DNA of 64,000 nt from HK1 sp965202735 (lineage in GTDB: Bacteria > Pseudomonadota > Gammaproteobacteria > HK1), in contig OZ241844.1 of assembly GCA_965202735.1 (NCBI GenBank), positions 4,154,001 to 4,218,000 of the forward strand. Direction: 5' to 3'. Shown in pieces: positions 50,510 through 58,054 of this stretch (the stretch's first letter is position 1; the number at the start of each line of letters is the position of its first letter). The notes beneath the pieces were generated by a model. The model worked only from the letters and a program-made list of their open reading frames with translations. It had not been told where the DNA came from and did not search any database. The position numbers and the translations under genes are program-made.

Positions 50510-52117
50510 TTATTGACGTGCGGAGGGGAAGGGCTCCTGGAGTGAGTCTCGGGCCAGGGCAGCGGGGGCGAGTCGGGTCGGCAGCAGGGCTTCAATCTCG
50601 CCGAGGGACTTCGCCTTCGGCAGCTCGGTGAACACGTGGCGCAGGTAGGCGTAGGGCTCGAGACCGTTGGCCTTGGCGCACTCGATGAGCGAGTACAGCC
50701 GGGCGCTCGCATGGGCGCCGGCCACGGTATCGCAGAACAGCCAGTTGCGGCGCCCGACGCAGAACGGACGAATGGCATTCTCGACGGGGTTGGTATCGAT
50801 GCCGTAGCGCCCGTCGTCGCAGTAGCGCACCAGCGCCTCCCACTGGTGGTCGAGATACGCCATCGCCTTGCCGAGCACGCTCGAGGGCGGGAGGGTGCCG
50901 AGGGTGTCGTCGAGCCAGGCCCGCAGCGCATCGAGCACCGGCACGCTCTCGCTGCGGCGCACGTGCGCACGGTCCTCTGGCGGCTGGTGGCGGATGCGGC
51001 GCTCGATGGCGTAGAGCGTTCGGATCCTCTCCAGCGCGTAGAGGGCGCGCCGCGCCTTCGCAGGCGGACTCGCCGGGAGCTTCTTCGGATTCAGCCCGAG
51101 GCTCTTCAGCGCATCGACCAGTGCGCGCCGGGCGTGCGCCCAGCACGCCAGATGCACCAGGCGCTGCTCGCGCACCACCGGCGCGTAGCCGCTGTAGCCG
51201 TCGGTGTGCAGCGTCCCGGTGAACCCTTCGAGCAGCCGCTTGGGGACCGCCCCCGAACGGGTCGGGTCGTAGTCGAACAGCACGATGGGCGGCTCGGGAC
51301 CCGCGCTCATCTGCGCCCAGAGCTGAGACTTCGACTCCGGCGCCTTCCCAGGCTCCTTGAGCACCTGCACCGGGGTCTCGTCCATCAGCAGGCAGGGCCG
51401 GTCGAGCAGCTCGTCGCGCAGCACGTGGATGAGCGGCGCCACGAGCTCGCCCGCCCCCACCATCCACCGCGCCAGCGTCGTGCGCGACAGCTCCACCCCG
51501 ATGCGCCGAAGCTGCTGGCACTGACGATACAGCGGCAGCGCGTCGGCGTACTTCGCCGTGGCGATGAATGCGAGCAGCCCCGCGCTGGCCATGCTCTTCG
51601 CCAGCGGCTGGGCCGGCAGCGCCGCGGTGCGAAGATGCCCCTCGCAGCGCGGGCAGCGGTACTTGCCGCGCACATGACGCAGCACCCGCACCTGGGCGGG
51701 AATGATGTCGAGCTGCTCGCTCACCACCTCGCCGAAGCGCTCAAGCTCCACCCCATGCTGCGCACAGGTGCGCTGCGATGCCTCCAGCCGATGCTCGATG
51801 ACGACGCGCGGCAGACCCTGCGGCAACGGCGCGCGCCTCGGCCTCGCGCGCCGGTGGGCCGCGACCTCGGAGCCGGGCTCGCCCTCGCAGGGCTCGGGTG
51901 CGCCAGCGCTCGCCTCGGCCTCGTTGAACAGCCCCAGCTGCCCGTCGGGCATCTTCTCCGACGAGGGGGCAAAGCGCCGGGCGAGGAGCAGCCGCACCTG
52001 CTCCTGCAAGTGCTCAATCAGCGCGTCGCGCTCGGCGAGAGCGCACTGGTAGTGATGCACCTGCGCGTGCAGCGAGGCGAGAGTCTCGTTCGCACATTGC
52101 GGGGCGGGCGTGCTCAT
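50510..52117 (-). CDS. tnpC: IS66 transposase TnpC
   Basis: The 535-residue DDE transposase begins MSTPAPQCANETLASLHAQV with an N-terminal leucine-rich helix (LIEHLQEQVRLLLARRFAPS), a zinc-binding CPRCEGHLRT, the DDE core with LLMDETPVQVLKEPG, TLHTDGYSGYAPVVREQRLV and GRYGIDTNPVENAIRPFCVG, and the IS66 C-terminal domain (WLFCDTVAGAHASARLYSLI). It catalyses transposition. An in-frame upstream extension to 52243 is open but lacks a better start. Confidence 0.95.
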   Translation of the reverse strand: MSTPAPQCANETLASLHAQVHHYQCALAERDALIEHLQEQVRLLLARRFAPSSEKMPDGQLGLFNEAEASAGAPEPCEGEPGSEVAAHRRARPRRAPLPQGLPRVVIEHRLEASQRTCAQHGVELERFGEVVSEQLDIIPAQVRVLRHVRGKYRCPRCEGHLRTAALPAQPLAKSMASAGLLAFIATAKYADALPLYRQCQQLRRIGVELSRTTLARWMVGAGELVAPLIHVLRDELLDRPCLLMDETPVQVLKEPGKAPESKSQLWAQMSAGPEPPIVLFDYDPTRSGAVPKRLLEGFTGTLHTDGYSGYAPVVREQRLVHLACWAHARRALVDALKSLGLNPKKLPASPPAKARRALYALERIRTLYAIERRIRHQPPEDRAHVRRSESVPVLDALRAWLDDTLGTLPPSSVLGKAMAYLDHQWEALVRYCDDGRYGIDTNPVENAIRPFCVGRRNWLFCDTVAGAHASARLYSLIECAKANGLEPYAYLRHVFTELPKAKSLGEIEALLPTRLAPAALARDSLQEPFPSARQ

Positions 52118-52194
52118 GGCCCGTAGGGTAAACCGCTTCGACCGGGCAGGGGGATCAAACTTTCTGATGCACCGATCAAATTTACTTTTCCCCT

Positions 52195-52551
52195 TCAGTA
52201 CATCGATGCGTAGTGCAGCGACGCATGGGGGCGGGTGCGCCACAGGTCATAGCCATCGAGCAGAAAGTTGAGCTGCGCCCCGCTCAGGCTCACCACCCGG
52301 GTGGCGTTGCGCGGCCATGCGAAGCGCGCACGCTCCAGGCGCTTTTGCCACAGCACGAACCCGCACCGCTCCCAGTACAGGACCCGGCACTGGGTGCGCC
52401 GACGGTTGGTGAACACAAAGAGCTGCGCCGAGAACGGGTCCATCGCCAGGGTGTCCTGCACCAGCGTGGCAAGCCCCGTAATCTGCTTTCTGAAGTCCAC
52501 CGGCTCGACGCACAGCCACACCTCGATGCCCTCGTGCGGCGGACGGATCAT
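52195..52551 (-). CDS. tnpB: IS66 accessory protein TnpB
   Basis: The 118-residue protein (MIRPPHEGIEVWLCVEPVDF, LVQDTLAMDPFSAQLFVFTN, RVLYWERCGFVLWQKRLERA, LLDGYDLWR) matches IS66 Orf2/TnpB. The ATG at 52551 overlaps the tnpA stop (ATGA). It is required with TnpA for IS66 movement, though its biochemical role is poorly known. Confidence 0.93.
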   Translation of the reverse strand: MIRPPHEGIEVWLCVEPVDFRKQITGLATLVQDTLAMDPFSAQLFVFTNRRRTQCRVLYWERCGFVLWQKRLERARFAWPRNATRVVSLSGAQLNFLLDGYDLWRTRPHASLHYASMY

Positions 52552-52892
52552 GACAGCCGGCTCGCGCATTCGAGCACCGCGCCCACGCGTGCGTCCTCGG
52601 CCTGTGCGCAGACCTCGACGACCACGCCGTTGGGCAGGTGCACGCGAAACGCCGCGCCCGCCGGCGGGCAGAGGCGCACCGGCACGAACGTCGGGGGCGC
52701 CGGCGCCGGCTCGCTGAGAACGCCGCGGCGCTTGAGTGTCGAGCGCGCCGTGTACAGTGCGCTGACCGACAGCCCGTGGGCCTGGGCATACGCCTTCAAC
52801 GTCAGCCCTTGCTGGCGGGCCGTGCGCAGATGGTCGAGCCAGAACCGCTCGCGCGGGCGCACACTGCGGGACCGCGAGCTCGTTTGTGCCAT
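52548..52892 (-). CDS. tnpA: IS66 accessory protein TnpA
   Basis: The 114-residue protein (RERFWLDHLRTARQQGLTLK, AYAQAHGLSVSALYTARSTL, VHLPNGVVVEVCAQAE) has a helix-turn-helix of the IS66 Orf1 type. Start at the ATG at 52892 (MAQTSSRSRS). It overlaps tnpB by four bases. Confidence 0.9.
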   Translation of the reverse strand: MAQTSSRSRSVRPRERFWLDHLRTARQQGLTLKAYAQAHGLSVSALYTARSTLKRRGVLSEPAPAPPTFVPVRLCPPAGAAFRVHLPNGVVVEVCAQAEDARVGAVLECASRLS

Positions 52893-53415
52893 CCCCTCAC
52901 CCTCCACACAACGATGGAGCGTGCACTGTGGCACCGACAACGACCTTACGGAACGACGTACTTCACGAGTCGCTTACGTCCGTTACGTCAAGCCGAGCAT
53001 GATCCTGGAGGACGGGGTCGCGGACGGTTCGGATTTCCGTTTGCGTGCGGCCAGGCCGGACGAAACCGGCTTGTCTGTCAACTGGCTTGAGGCTTTTGTG
53101 GGAGAGAAAGAGCATCGGTTGAACGAAGTGCGGCGCCTGTTCCGCCTTCGCGTAAGGCCAAACGGACGGTTCGCGGAACTCAATGTCGATACAATCCTGC
53201 GTGTGGTATCCGAACAACTCGATACGCTGCGTATTGTCCATGATCCGCTTGAGGCCGAAGGCGGTTTCGAGGCGGATCCATCGCATGCCGAAATCATTGG
53301 TCTGCCGCCGGGCGACTCGGATCAGGCCGCGTTGGTGGGCGATCTGATTGCCGAGTGTATTGTCGCCATGCACCCGGCAATTAACGGATCTGGTCAGTCG
53401 GGGCTCCGAGAGTAA

Positions 53416-53884
53416 GTATGGTGTAGTGGCAGGCGGTGAGCCCCAGCGGCGAGAGTTTCACAGCAAGGCTTTCGTCGATTTCAGTCCTCCCGCAAGGGGG
53501 ATGTTTCCAGTCGCCAGCGTTAGCTCCCGCTCCGTCATGACGTGCCAGGAACGAGCCAATATCGTCGATTTCGAGAAACGAGATCGAAGCCTGCGGCTGG
53601 CCGTGGGTGTGGAAAACCTGCCTGACATGATCCTTTTTCTTCGGCCAGTAGGCGCTGCTGCCGCGTAAGCGACTCGTGAAGGGTGACGGGACAACCAGAG
53701 GCTTGTATCCGAGGTAGTGGGCGCTGCACACCGACGGCTACAGCGGCTACGAGAGAGCGAATCGGTCCTGGTCCCGGCCATGCCCTTCCGGAGACGAATG
53801 GTGCAGACTGGCATCCACCATTTCGCTTGCCGGAACGGCCGGGTCGCGACCCGGCCGCTTCCACTGCCCCATCGGAGGTCCACC
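53416..53884. other. Mobile-element debris between the cassette and the AhpD-like gene
   Basis: No intact gene is visible in 469 bp. A fragment on the plus strand encodes LHTDGYSGY (about 53727-53754), identical to the DDE-region block of the IS66 TnpC, and overlapping it on the minus strand AHYLGYKPLV resembles the start of a DUF4338/DruA-type domain. Both are isolated pieces. The stretch before (53430-53690) shows nothing recognisable. Confidence 0.5.
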
Positions 53885-54481
53885 ATGAGTCGACTCGCCG
53901 CCATCAGGCCAGCGGACGCGACCGCCGCGCAACGGGAAGTGATCGACGCAATCGCCGGCGGCGGCCGCGGGCGCGGCCGGTCGCCCGAGAGCCTGCTCGA
54001 CGCGCGCGGCGGACTGGCCGGTCCGTTCAACGCGTGGGTGCACCGCCCGGACCTCGGGATCGTCGTCCAGAGCCTCGGCGAGCGGCTGCGGTTCCACGGG
54101 GCGCTGCCCGGTGCGGCGCGGGAGATCGCGATCCTCGCGGTCGGGGCGAAGTGGATGGCCGAGTACGAGTGGTGGGCGCACACCCGGGTCGGCCGCCGGG
54201 AGGGCGTGTCCGAGGAGACGATCGATGCCATCCGCCGAGGCGAGCGTCCGCGGCTCGCCGACCCGGTGGAGCAGGCCGCATACGACTTCACCGCCGCCCT
54301 GCTCGCGACCGGCCGTGTCGGGCCGGAGCTGTACCGGGCGGCCCGGGAGGCGGTCGGCGAGGGCGGACTGGTGGAGCTCGTCACCCTCGCCGGCTACTAC
54401 ACGCTGGTGTCGTTCACCCTCAACGCCTTCGAGGTGCCGCTGCCGGTGGGAGAGCCGCCCGCTTTCGAGGATCGGCGGTGA
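53885..54481 (+). CDS. Carboxymuconolactone decarboxylase-family (AhpD-like) protein
   Basis: The 198-residue protein MSRLAAIRPADATAAQREVI has two regions of the CMD fold: GPFNAWVHRPDLGIVVQSLG with REIAILAVGAKWMAEYEWWA in the first, and VELVTLAGYYTLVSFTLNAF in the second. The redox CxxC of AhpD is absent (EYEWWAHT), so it is not a peroxidase-type member and resembles the decarboxylase/hydrolase-like branch. The ATG at 53885 follows GGAGG. Substrate unknown. Confidence 0.85.
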   Translation: MSRLAAIRPADATAAQREVIDAIAGGGRGRGRSPESLLDARGGLAGPFNAWVHRPDLGIVVQSLGERLRFHGALPGAAREIAILAVGAKWMAEYEWWAHTRVGRREGVSEETIDAIRRGERPRLADPVEQAAYDFTAALLATGRVGPELYRAAREAVGEGGLVELVTLAGYYTLVSFTLNAFEVPLPVGEPPAFEDRR

Positions 54482-54563
54482 AGCGCGGGGGCCGGGGGTC
54501 GGACCTTGAGCGGGGGCCGGGGCCACGGAGGCGAAACGGCGGCGGGACTTTCCGCCGCGGCGG

Positions 54564-55688
54564 TCAATGCCCGGCCTCCGCCGCCATCAGGTGAATGCCG
54601 TCCGCGAGCAGTGAGGCCCCCGCCTCCGCCCCGGGCGCGAGCCGGTTCCTCTCCGCCACGTGCGCGGACACCTCGAAGGCGAGCGGCGTGTCCGCGCCGT
54701 GCACGTCGAGGGTCACGCGGGCATCGCCACCGAGGATGACGACATCGCGGACGGTGCCGCGCACCGGATTCTCGCGCTCGCCGCGCGAGGGGCGTTCGCG
54801 GCGATGCATCACGACGTGAGACTCCGGCACCAGCCAGGCGATCCGGTCGCCGGGCGCGAAGCGGGTCGCGAGGGGGCATTCGATCTCGGCTCCGGCCCAG
54901 CCGATCCAGGTCCTTCCCGCGCTCTCGTCGTGGCGCAGGACGGCGCCCGCGAACACGTTCCGATGGTCGAGGAGCCGGGCCGCGAGGGCGCTCACCGGAT
55001 GGTGCATCACCTCGTGCACCGGACCCGTCTGCAGCGTCCGCCCGCGGTGCAGCACGCACAGCCGGTCGCCGAGGAGCTGGGCTTCTTCGAGGTCGTGCGT
55101 GACCAGGACCATCGGGGTGCGGATCTGGCGGCGAAGCTGTGCGAGCTCGAGCCGGAGCCGCCGCCGGGTGAGCTGGTCGACGGCGGAGAACGGCTCGTCG
55201 AGCAGCAGGACCCGGGGGTCGCGCGCCAGCGCCCGCGCGAGTGCGACCCGCTGGCGCTGGCCGCCGGAGAGCTCGGAAGGCCTGCGCGCTTCCAGCCCCT
55301 CCATGTTGACCCGCGCCAGCAGCGCCCGCGCCCGTGCGGCGCGCTCCGCGCGCGGGAGCCGGGACATCGCGCTGGTGACGTTGGCGAGCGCGTCGAGATG
55401 CGGAAACAGCGCGTAGTGCTGGAACACCAGGCCGACGCGACGCCGCTGCGGCGAGATGAAGGCGCCGCCGCGCGCATCGAGCCAGGTCTCTCCGCCGCAC
55501 GTGACCTCGCCGTCCGGCGGCGAAGCGAGCCCCGCGATGCATCTGAGCACCGTGGTCTTGCCGCTCCCGGACGGGCCGACGAGGGCGAGCAGTTCGCCAG
55601 CGCCGCATTCGAAGGCGACGTCGAGCATGAAGGGGCGCTCCTGGCGCAGCCGGACCCGCAGGCCGGAGGAGGCGGAAGGCGATGTCAC
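54564..55688 (-). CDS. modC: Molybdate-type ABC transporter ATP-binding protein
   Basis: The 374-residue ATPase has Walker A GPSGSGKTTVLRCIAGLASP, signature SELSGGQRQRVALARALARD, Walker B LLLDEPFSAVDQLTRRRLRL and switch LVTHDLEEAQLLGDRL, with a C-terminal TOBE-type domain (GDRIAWLVPESHVVMHRRER, GTVRDVVILGGDARVTLDV). The start is the GTG at 55688 (or 55703). Gene order and the ModA/ModB neighbours support molybdate or a related oxyanion (tungstate). Confidence 0.88.
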   Translation of the reverse strand: MTSPSASSGLRVRLRQERPFMLDVAFECGAGELLALVGPSGSGKTTVLRCIAGLASPPDGEVTCGGETWLDARGGAFISPQRRRVGLVFQHYALFPHLDALANVTSAMSRLPRAERAARARALLARVNMEGLEARRPSELSGGQRQRVALARALARDPRVLLLDEPFSAVDQLTRRRLRLELAQLRRQIRTPMVLVTHDLEEAQLLGDRLCVLHRGRTLQTGPVHEVMHHPVSALAARLLDHRNVFAGAVLRHDESAGRTWIGWAGAEIECPLATRFAPGDRIAWLVPESHVVMHRRERPSRGERENPVRGTVRDVVILGGDARVTLDVHGADTPLAFEVSAHVAERNRLAPGAEAGASLLADGIHLMAAEAGH

Positions 55689-55740
55689 GGTCCGGTCCGC
55701 CACGATGCGCAGCGCGCCACGGGGCGCTTCGCGAGCCGCA

Positions 55741-55850
55741 AGGACGGTGAGCGGAACGAGGCTGCCGGCTTCACCCGGAAGGGGTCCCGTTCTTGCGGAA
55801 TGGTGCGCTTGATACGTGACAAGGGAATTCCCGTCAGCGTTCCGGGGGCC
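55741..55850 (-). repeat. Element family C, copy 5
   Basis: On the minus strand: GGAACGCTGACGGGAATTCC, then TTGTCACGTATCAAGCGCAC, CATTCCGCAAGAACGGGACC and GCCGGCAGCCTCG, ending CCGCTCACCGTCCT. It fills the modB-modC gap, so the element is transcribed in the operon. Confidence 0.65.
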
Positions 55851-55852
55851 GG

Positions 55853-56515
55853 TCACACCCTCACCGCGCGGCCGGCGAGCGCGCGCACCAGGGCCATGGC
55901 GACGAGCGAGGCGGCGAGCAGCAGGGCGGAGAGCAGCCCGGCCGCCTCCATGTCGAACGCCTGCACGTGATCGTAGATGGCGATCGACAGGGTGCGGGTC
56001 CGCGACGGGATGTTGCCGCCGACCATCAGCACCACCCCGAACTCCCCGAGGGTATGGGTGAAGGTGAGCACGAAGGCCGCGAGCACGCCGGGCCACGCGA
56101 TCGGCAGCTCGATGCGGGCGAGCGTTGCCGGACCCGAGAGGCCGCTGACCCAGGCCGCCTCGCGGACCTCGTGGGGGATCGCGGCGAACGCCTGCTGCAT
56201 CGGCAGCACCGCGAACGGGAGGTTGAAGATCATGGAGGCGGCGACGAGACCCGGGAAGCTGAACGCAAGGGCCTCTCCGGTCAGCCATTCGAACGCGGCG
56301 CCGACCGCGGCGTCCGGGTTGAAGGCGACCAGCAGGTAGTAGCCGAGGACGGTCGGCGGCAGCACGAGCGGCAGGGCCACCGCCGCTTCTACCAGCGGCT
56401 TGCCGCGGAAGCGGCGCCACGCCAGGGCCCGCCCCGCGAGGAGCCCGAGCGGCAGCATGAGCAGCGCGGTCCATGCCGCGAGCTTCAGGGACAGGAGGAC
56501 CGGTGCGACGTTCAC
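55853..56515 (-). CDS. modB: Molybdate-type ABC transporter permease
   Basis: The 220-residue permease from the GTG at 56515 reads VNVAPVLLSLKLAAWTALLM and has five to six spans (PLVLPPTVLGYYLLVAFNPD; AFVLTFTHTLGEFGVVLMVG; GLLSALLLAASLVAMALVRA). The EAA loop is EAAWVSGLSGPATLARIELP and GGNIPSRTRTLSIAIYDHVQ is the classic ModB C-terminal block. It forms the channel for ModA-bound oxyanion. Confidence 0.93.
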   Translation of the reverse strand: MNVAPVLLSLKLAAWTALLMLPLGLLAGRALAWRRFRGKPLVEAAVALPLVLPPTVLGYYLLVAFNPDAAVGAAFEWLTGEALAFSFPGLVAASMIFNLPFAVLPMQQAFAAIPHEVREAAWVSGLSGPATLARIELPIAWPGVLAAFVLTFTHTLGEFGVVLMVGGNIPSRTRTLSIAIYDHVQAFDMEAAGLLSALLLAASLVAMALVRALAGRAVRV

Positions 56516-56637
56516 GTCCCGGCGGCGTCCGATGCGGAACGCTCCTCGCGCCCGGCGCTGCGCCCCGGCGTCGTTCCCGGACGCGATGGCGCCGCTGCGC
56601 GCGGCGCGTCGCCGGCGCACGAGCGCGGGCCCGACGC

Positions 56638-56956
56638 CGGCCGCCGTTCCCCGCCGGGGCGCGGAGCGCCGGTGCCGGGCGTAGTACCGGCTCGGGTCGA
56701 GGATGACGCTGGCCGCCGTTCCCCGCCGGGGCGCGGAGCGCCGGTGCCGGGCGTAGTACCGGCTCGGGCCGAGGATGACGCTGGCCGCCGTTCCCCGCCG
56801 AGGCGCGGAGCGCCGGTGCCGGGCGTAGTACCGGCTCGGGCCGAAGATGACGCCGGCCGCCGTTCCCCGCCGGGGCGCGGGGCACCGGTGCCGGGCGTAG
56901 TACCGGCTCGGGTCGAGGATGACGCTGGCCGCCGTTCCCCGCCGGGGCGCGGAGCG
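56638..56956. repeat. 72-bp tandem repeat array between modA and modB, about 4.4 copies
   Basis: CCGCCGTTCCCCGCCGGGGC recurs at 56641, 56713, 56785, 56857 and 56929, an exact 72-bp period; each unit includes GGTGCCGGGCGTAGTACCGG and CTCGGGTCGAGGATGACGC. The sequence differs from the other 72-bp array at 4831. It separates modA from modB. Confidence 0.9.
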
Positions 56957-56966
56957 GGGGGCGGGC

Positions 56967-57917
56967 TCATTGCATCGTCGCGCCGGGCGGCGCGGCGAAT
57001 CCGGAGCGCTCGAAGATGTCCCGCGCCTCCGGGCCGGCCAGGAACCGGAACAGCGCGCGCGCCTGTGCGCCGGCCGGCGCGAGCAGCACCATGCGGTGCG
57101 CGATCGGACCGTGCATGCCGGGGTCGAGGAGCGCGTGGCGGGCCTCGCGCGAGACACGCCCGGAGACCGCGAGCGCCCAGGGGACGAGGCCGCCGTCGGC
57201 GGCGCGGGTGAGAGCGAACTGCACCGCCTGGGCCGCGTTCTCCGCGAGCAGCAGGCGATCGCCGAGCCGCGGCCAGAGCGCGGACCGGACCAGCGCCTCG
57301 CGCGCGGCGCGTCCGTACGGCGCGTGCGCCGGGTTCGCGATGGCGAGCCGGCGCAGGCGCCCGTCGTCGAGCGCGCGCGCGAGGTCCGCGAGCGTCGCGT
57401 CGAGCGCCAGGCGCGAATGCCGGGGAACGAGCAGGACCAGACGGCCCGCCGCGTACACCGCGCCGCCGCCGTCGGTCCGGCCCGCCTCCGCGAGCTCGAG
57501 GGCCTGCTCCTCGTCGGCGGAGAGGAAGAGGTCGAACGGTGCGCCCTGCGCGATCTGGCGATAGAGGTTGCCCGACGAGCCGAAGCTCACCTCGGGCCGG
57601 ACGCCGCCGGTCTCCACCCACGCGCGCACGAGCTCCGGAAATACGTGGCGCAGGCTCGCCGCGGCGGCGACGAGCGGCGGCTCGCCCGCCGCCGCCCGGA
57701 GCGGAAACGCGATGGCGACAGCGAGAAGGAGAGCGGGTACGAGCGCGAGCGGGCGGAACTCGCCGGCTCCCGTCGTCGGCCTCCGCGCGGGCGGCGTCCC
57801 GCGGATGGCCCGCCACGGCGCTGAGATTCCGGCGCAATTCCGACCACCAGGGCGTCCAGTCGAGGGGAGTTCGAGGGCCTGTTCCCGCCTGGCGGGAACT
57901 GCTGGCTTCGGCATCAT
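56967..57917 (-). CDS. modA: Molybdate-type ABC transporter substrate-binding protein
   Basis: The mature domain is clear: PLVAAAASLRHVFPELVRAW, VSFGSSGNLYRQIAQGAPFD, LFLSADEEQALELAEAGRTD, RLAIANPAHAPYGRAAREAL, VLLAPAGAQARALFRFLAGP and the C-terminal RDIFERSGFAAPPGA. A hydrophobic signal segment (LALVPALLLAVAIAFPLRAA) precedes it. The only in-frame start codons (57917, 57914) lie beyond a family A element remnant, whose sequence would then encode about 35 residues ahead of the signal segment. True start uncertain; it may be an unusual codon after the element. Confidence 0.85.
   Translation of the reverse strand: MMPKPAVPARREQALELPSTGRPGGRNCAGISAPWRAIRGTPPARRPTTGAGEFRPLALVPALLLAVAIAFPLRAAAGEPPLVAAAASLRHVFPELVRAWVETGGVRPEVSFGSSGNLYRQIAQGAPFDLFLSADEEQALELAEAGRTDGGGAVYAAGRLVLLVPRHSRLALDATLADLARALDDGRLRRLAIANPAHAPYGRAAREALVRSALWPRLGDRLLLAENAAQAVQFALTRAADGGLVPWALAVSGRVSREARHALLDPGMHGPIAHRMVLLAPAGAQARALFRFLAGPEARDIFERSGFAAPPGATMQ
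57826..57904 (-). repeat. Element family A, copy 6 (partial), within the modA 5' region
   Basis: The sequence ATTCCGGCGCAATTCCGACC, AGGGCGTCCAGTCGAGGGGA and TGTTCCCGCCTGGCGGGAA matches the A elements in minus orientation, lacking the outer left part. It is read through by the modA frame. Confidence 0.7.
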
Positions 57918-58054
57918 GCGGGCGAAGTCCGTCCGCGTGTCGGGTACGATGGATTCTGGCACAGATGGAAAGCGCCGGCGGAGATGGAGACCCTCACGCA
58001 GCCGCCCGGGAGCGTGACCCCGCAGTGTCCCGGGACCGCCCCGGGGGACTGCGC

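Larger units (their letters stand above)
50489..52977 (-). mobile_element. IS66-family insertion sequence, 2489 bp, perfect 8-bp target duplication
   Basis: The ends are GTAAGCGCCCCGCAAAGG at 50489 and GTAAGCGACTCGTGAAG reading inward from 52977, the GTAAGCG start being typical of IS66. GTCCGTTA flanks it at 50481-50488 and 52978-52985. The three genes tnpA, tnpB and tnpC all look intact, so the insertion seems recent and the element possibly active. Confidence 0.95.
50445..53415 (+). pseudogene. Third gene of the cassette, split by IS66
   Basis: The gene starts at the ATG at 50445 (MKGNDLPADDHVV), is broken after 50488 by IS66 and resumes at 52986 in the correct frame when one copy of the 8-bp duplication is removed: RYVKPSMILEDGVADGSDFR, LRAARPDETGLSVNWLEAFV, AELNVDTILRVVSEQLDTLR, IVHDPLEAEGGFEADPSHAE, IIGLPPGDSDQAALVGDLIA. 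The joined frame has 157 residues. DETGLSVNWLEAF and ADPSHAEIIGLPP are distinctive blocks, but the function is unknown. A shortened protein might still begin at the ATG at 52999. Confidence 0.75.
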
